Below are positions 36,549 to 38,832 of a stretch of 38,832 bases of DNA, piece after piece (position 1 is the stretch's first letter; each line of letters opens with the position of its first letter). The DNA comes from Candidatus Kuenenia stuttgartensis. Its GTDB lineage: Bacteria > Planctomycetota > Planctomycetia > Planctomycetales > Planctomycetaceae. The notes beneath the pieces are model-generated. The model was given only the letters and a program-made list of their open reading frames with translations. It had not been told where the DNA came from and made no database searches. The stretch covers positions 1 to 38,832 of the forward strand of contig CAMAXD010000012.1 in NCBI GenBank assembly GCA_945861975.1, read 5' to 3'. Both the position numbers and the translations under genes were made by a program.

Positions 36549-38209
36549 TCCGGTCGCGTGAGTCGCAGCGTTCGGAAATACAGAATCACCAACAGCACGA
36601 TGCTGGTCATCCCCGTGATCCACCAACTGGAAGGAATCAGGTCATAGGACTCAAATCCAGTGACCTGCATCGCATTCAAGGCTGCCGCCATAGGATTCAG
36701 CCGCAGCGCCTGCTGCACGAAACCAAAGCCAAACGGTGCCTCACGATTCATCCAGATCAGCATCGTGCCGCCGAAGATCGCGACCAGACATCCATAGGAG
36801 ACTGTTGTCGCAACCGCCGTCTTTCGAAAAAAACTACTGACCGTCGCGCTGACCAACATCGACAGAACCGCAGCCAGGATCAGGCAAATCAAAACCTGCA
36901 CCACCTGTTGCTGCAGCGTCGGTTTGATCAACATAATGACCGCATAGCCAGGCAGCGTGGCACATAACAAGAGCGCAAGTGTCAGAACGACACTGATCAG
37001 CTTACCTCGCAATATTTGGCCCGGTGTCAACGGGGTCACTCGCAACAGATTCCAACTGCCGCCTTCCATTTCCCCGGCAATCATCCCGGAGGCCAGGCCC
37101 GGAGTCAGCAGGACAATCAACGCCACCTGCAGCACGATGATGAGGGCTCCGGTATATTCTACGCCTCGCGATTCTGTTCCCTGAGCCGACGCCAGCGTCA
37201 ATAACAATGACAGAACAGCACAGCCGGCGACCAATCTCAGCAGCCAGTGCATACGGCCAAACTGTCGACACTGGAATTCTTTCACCATGACCGGATTAAC
37301 AAACGGCGGAATGCCAGCCGAGCGTCGCTGAGGATCAATCAAAAACAAAACTCGACGACTGGCACGAACCCACTGGTCCTGATCGTCAGTGATGAATCCC
37401 TGAGATCGCGAACGATCCAGCAGGGAATGACTGAGTCGCAGAATACAGACGACACTTCCCACAACGATAAACAGTGTGGCAAAACCGACATACCACAGCA
37501 CCGGATCCCGTGATTCCATCAGACCGGAACCACCGACGGAGCCTTGATTCAGCATTTTCATCAGGGCCGGGATCGGCGAAATGAGCTTAAGCAGCTGGCA
37601 GCCTTTGGCGATCGGACTTGTTCCACCCGGAAACAAGGCATCCGGAAACCAGGGAACGATGGTCATCGCAAACGTGACACCATAACTCCACCGCAACGCA
37701 GATTCGGTGCTGCGGCAATAAGTTCCAACCAGAAGTCCAATCACAATCAACTGCAGGGATACCAACGTCAGAAACGAGTAGAGCTTCAGAACATCCTCCG
37801 TAAATGAGAGCCCTCCCATCAGATAACAGCATGTCAAAGCGGGAAGCGTCGCAAACAGCAGCAGCATGACAAATCCCAGCATCGCCAGCGCTTTGCCAAG
37901 GTAGATCGACGTTCGCGAAAGGGGAGAATTCAGAAGCAACTCCAAAGTGCGCCGACGTACTTCGGTGACCAAAGATGTCGACGGGAAAACCGGTACGATC
38001 AGGATCGCCGCAGCCAGCATGGCATAGGTCAGCCAGGCGAAGACCTCACGGCCTTTTGCTCCATCCAGATCCACAATACCGCTCGAAGGCCATTTCAGAA
38101 ACACGATGACGGAAAAGGCGATCGAAACCGCCAACAGGATTACTAAAGTTCTTCCGCTGCGAAGCAGTGCCAGAAGTTCTCGTTCAACAATAATCAGGCA
38201 ACCATTCAT
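36545..38209 (-). CDS. ABC-2 type transporter permease with two tandem membrane halves
   Basis: Two similar segments: EVRRRTLELLLNSPLSRTSIYLGKALAMLGFVMLLLFATLPAL and EMEGGSWNLLRVTPLTPGQILRGKLISVVLTLALLLCATLPGY; roughly 12 predicted TM helices by eye. Confidence 0.87.
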   Translation of the reverse strand: MNGCLIIVERELLALLRSGRTLVILLAVSIAFSVIVFLKWPSSGIVDLDGAKGREVFAWLTYAMLAAAILIVPVFPSTSLVTEVRRRTLELLLNSPLSRTSIYLGKALAMLGFVMLLLFATLPALTCCYLMGGLSFTEDVLKLYSFLTLVSLQLIVIGLLVGTYCRSTESALRWSYGVTFAMTIVPWFPDALFPGGTSPIAKGCQLLKLISPIPALMKMLNQGSVGGSGLMESRDPVLWYVGFATLFIVVGSVVCILRLSHSLLDRSRSQGFITDDQDQWVRASRRVLFLIDPQRRSAGIPPFVNPVMVKEFQCRQFGRMHWLLRLVAGCAVLSLLLTLASAQGTESRGVEYTGALIIVLQVALIVLLTPGLASGMIAGEMEGGSWNLLRVTPLTPGQILRGKLISVVLTLALLLCATLPGYAVIMLIKPTLQQQVVQVLICLILAAVLSMLVSATVSSFFRKTAVATTVSYGCLVAIFGGTMLIWMNREAPFGFGFVQQALRLNPMAAALNAMQVTGFESYDLIPSSWWITGMTSIVLLVILYFRTLRLTRPD

Positions 38210-38832
38210 CGAGCCACCTCAGCCGCCGGAGCTTTCGCGGCAGCCTTTTCTGTCCGCTCCGCTTCTGCTTCGCGTGCCGCCGAAACGAACGCCTCTTCCA
38301 GATCTCCGGCAACTTCGCGGAACTGTGAAACCAGGTCTCCAGAGGAGATCAGATGCCGAAGCAGTTCGGTTAATTTCTCGTCATTGGCGGCGGTCCGACA
38401 ACGAATGATGGACTCAGTCTCTGAGACGGTTATCTCTGCGTCATGTTCAAGCATTGGACGAAGTCGTCCAGCCGCGGCGGCGATGGTGGCGGAATTCAGA
38501 AACTGAATCTCAATCGTCCGGCGTTGGGACAGCTCACGAGTCACTTCCTGAAGTGTCCCGACGGCTCGCAACTTTCCGCCAGCGACAATCGCAATTCGAT
38601 CACAAATCCGCGCCAGCTCGGGGAGAATGTGACTGGTGACAATCAGCGTGCGTCCCTCCGCCGCCAGCCTCAGCAGAATCGTTCGCATTTCAATGCGAGC
38701 TTCCGGGTCCAACCCATTCGCGGGTTCATCCAGAATCAGCACTTCCGGATTGTGCAGCAAAGTTCTGGCGATGCCCACTCGCTGCTGCATACCGTGGCTC
38801 AGACTTTCCACATAACGGTCCTGCATCCATGT
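38206..38832 (-). CDS. ABC transporter ATP-binding protein (N terminus beyond the window)
   Basis: SLSHGMQQRVGIARTLLHNPEVLILDEPANGLDPEARIEM signature plus Walker B; ATGA overlap with the permease; frame open to the window edge. Confidence 0.92.
   Translation of the reverse strand, partial: TWMQDRYVESLSHGMQQRVGIARTLLHNPEVLILDEPANGLDPEARIEMRTILLRLAAEGRTLIVTSHILPELARICDRIAIVAGGKLRAVGTLQEVTRELSQRRTIEIQFLNSATIAAAAGRLRPMLEHDAEITVSETESIIRCRTAANDEKLTELLRHLISSGDLVSQFREVAGDLEEAFVSAAREAEAERTEKAAAKAPAAEVAR

Noticed and set aside
1-38832. CRISPR arrays, tRNA/rRNA genes, prophage or transposase
   Set aside because: Scanned by eye for regularly spaced repeats, cloverleaf sequences and transposase/integrase motifs; none found, though a tool such as tRNAscan-SE or Infernal could still find something missed.

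Overview
This 38.8 kb window looks like a planctomycete-type chromosome segment. The taxonomic guess rests on gene content: an Lpx cluster, an FhcA homologue, YCF48/CBM9-like, LRR and HEAT-repeat proteins, and a tandem ABC-2 permease. It is mostly chromosomal housekeeping and accessory genes: a type I restriction HsdR, a short kinase-like protein, a tandem MBL-fold protein, a toxin-antitoxin remnant, an LRR protein, an alpha/beta hydrolase, HrpA, an RND efflux pair, a large YCF48-like/CBM9-like secreted protein, Skp-LpxC-LpxA-Gfo/Idh/MocA, FhcA, IlvB, an SGNH-like protein, an ABC ATPase, a HEAT-repeat protein, and an ABC-2 permease plus ATPase pair. I found no CRISPR array, no rRNA or tRNA, no transposase and no prophage. 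I do not see a convincing new multi-gene system. The strongest unexplained signal is a dense set of sequence-distinct palindromic elements: about ten in intergenic spacers, some nested, two supplying the TAG stop of the upstream gene, and one read in frame inside hsdR. The other notable finding is a ParE/RelE-type toxin interrupted by a single in-frame TGA where relatives usually have Trp, next to an intact antitoxin-like ORF. All family assignments were made by eye from translated motifs and no database search was run.
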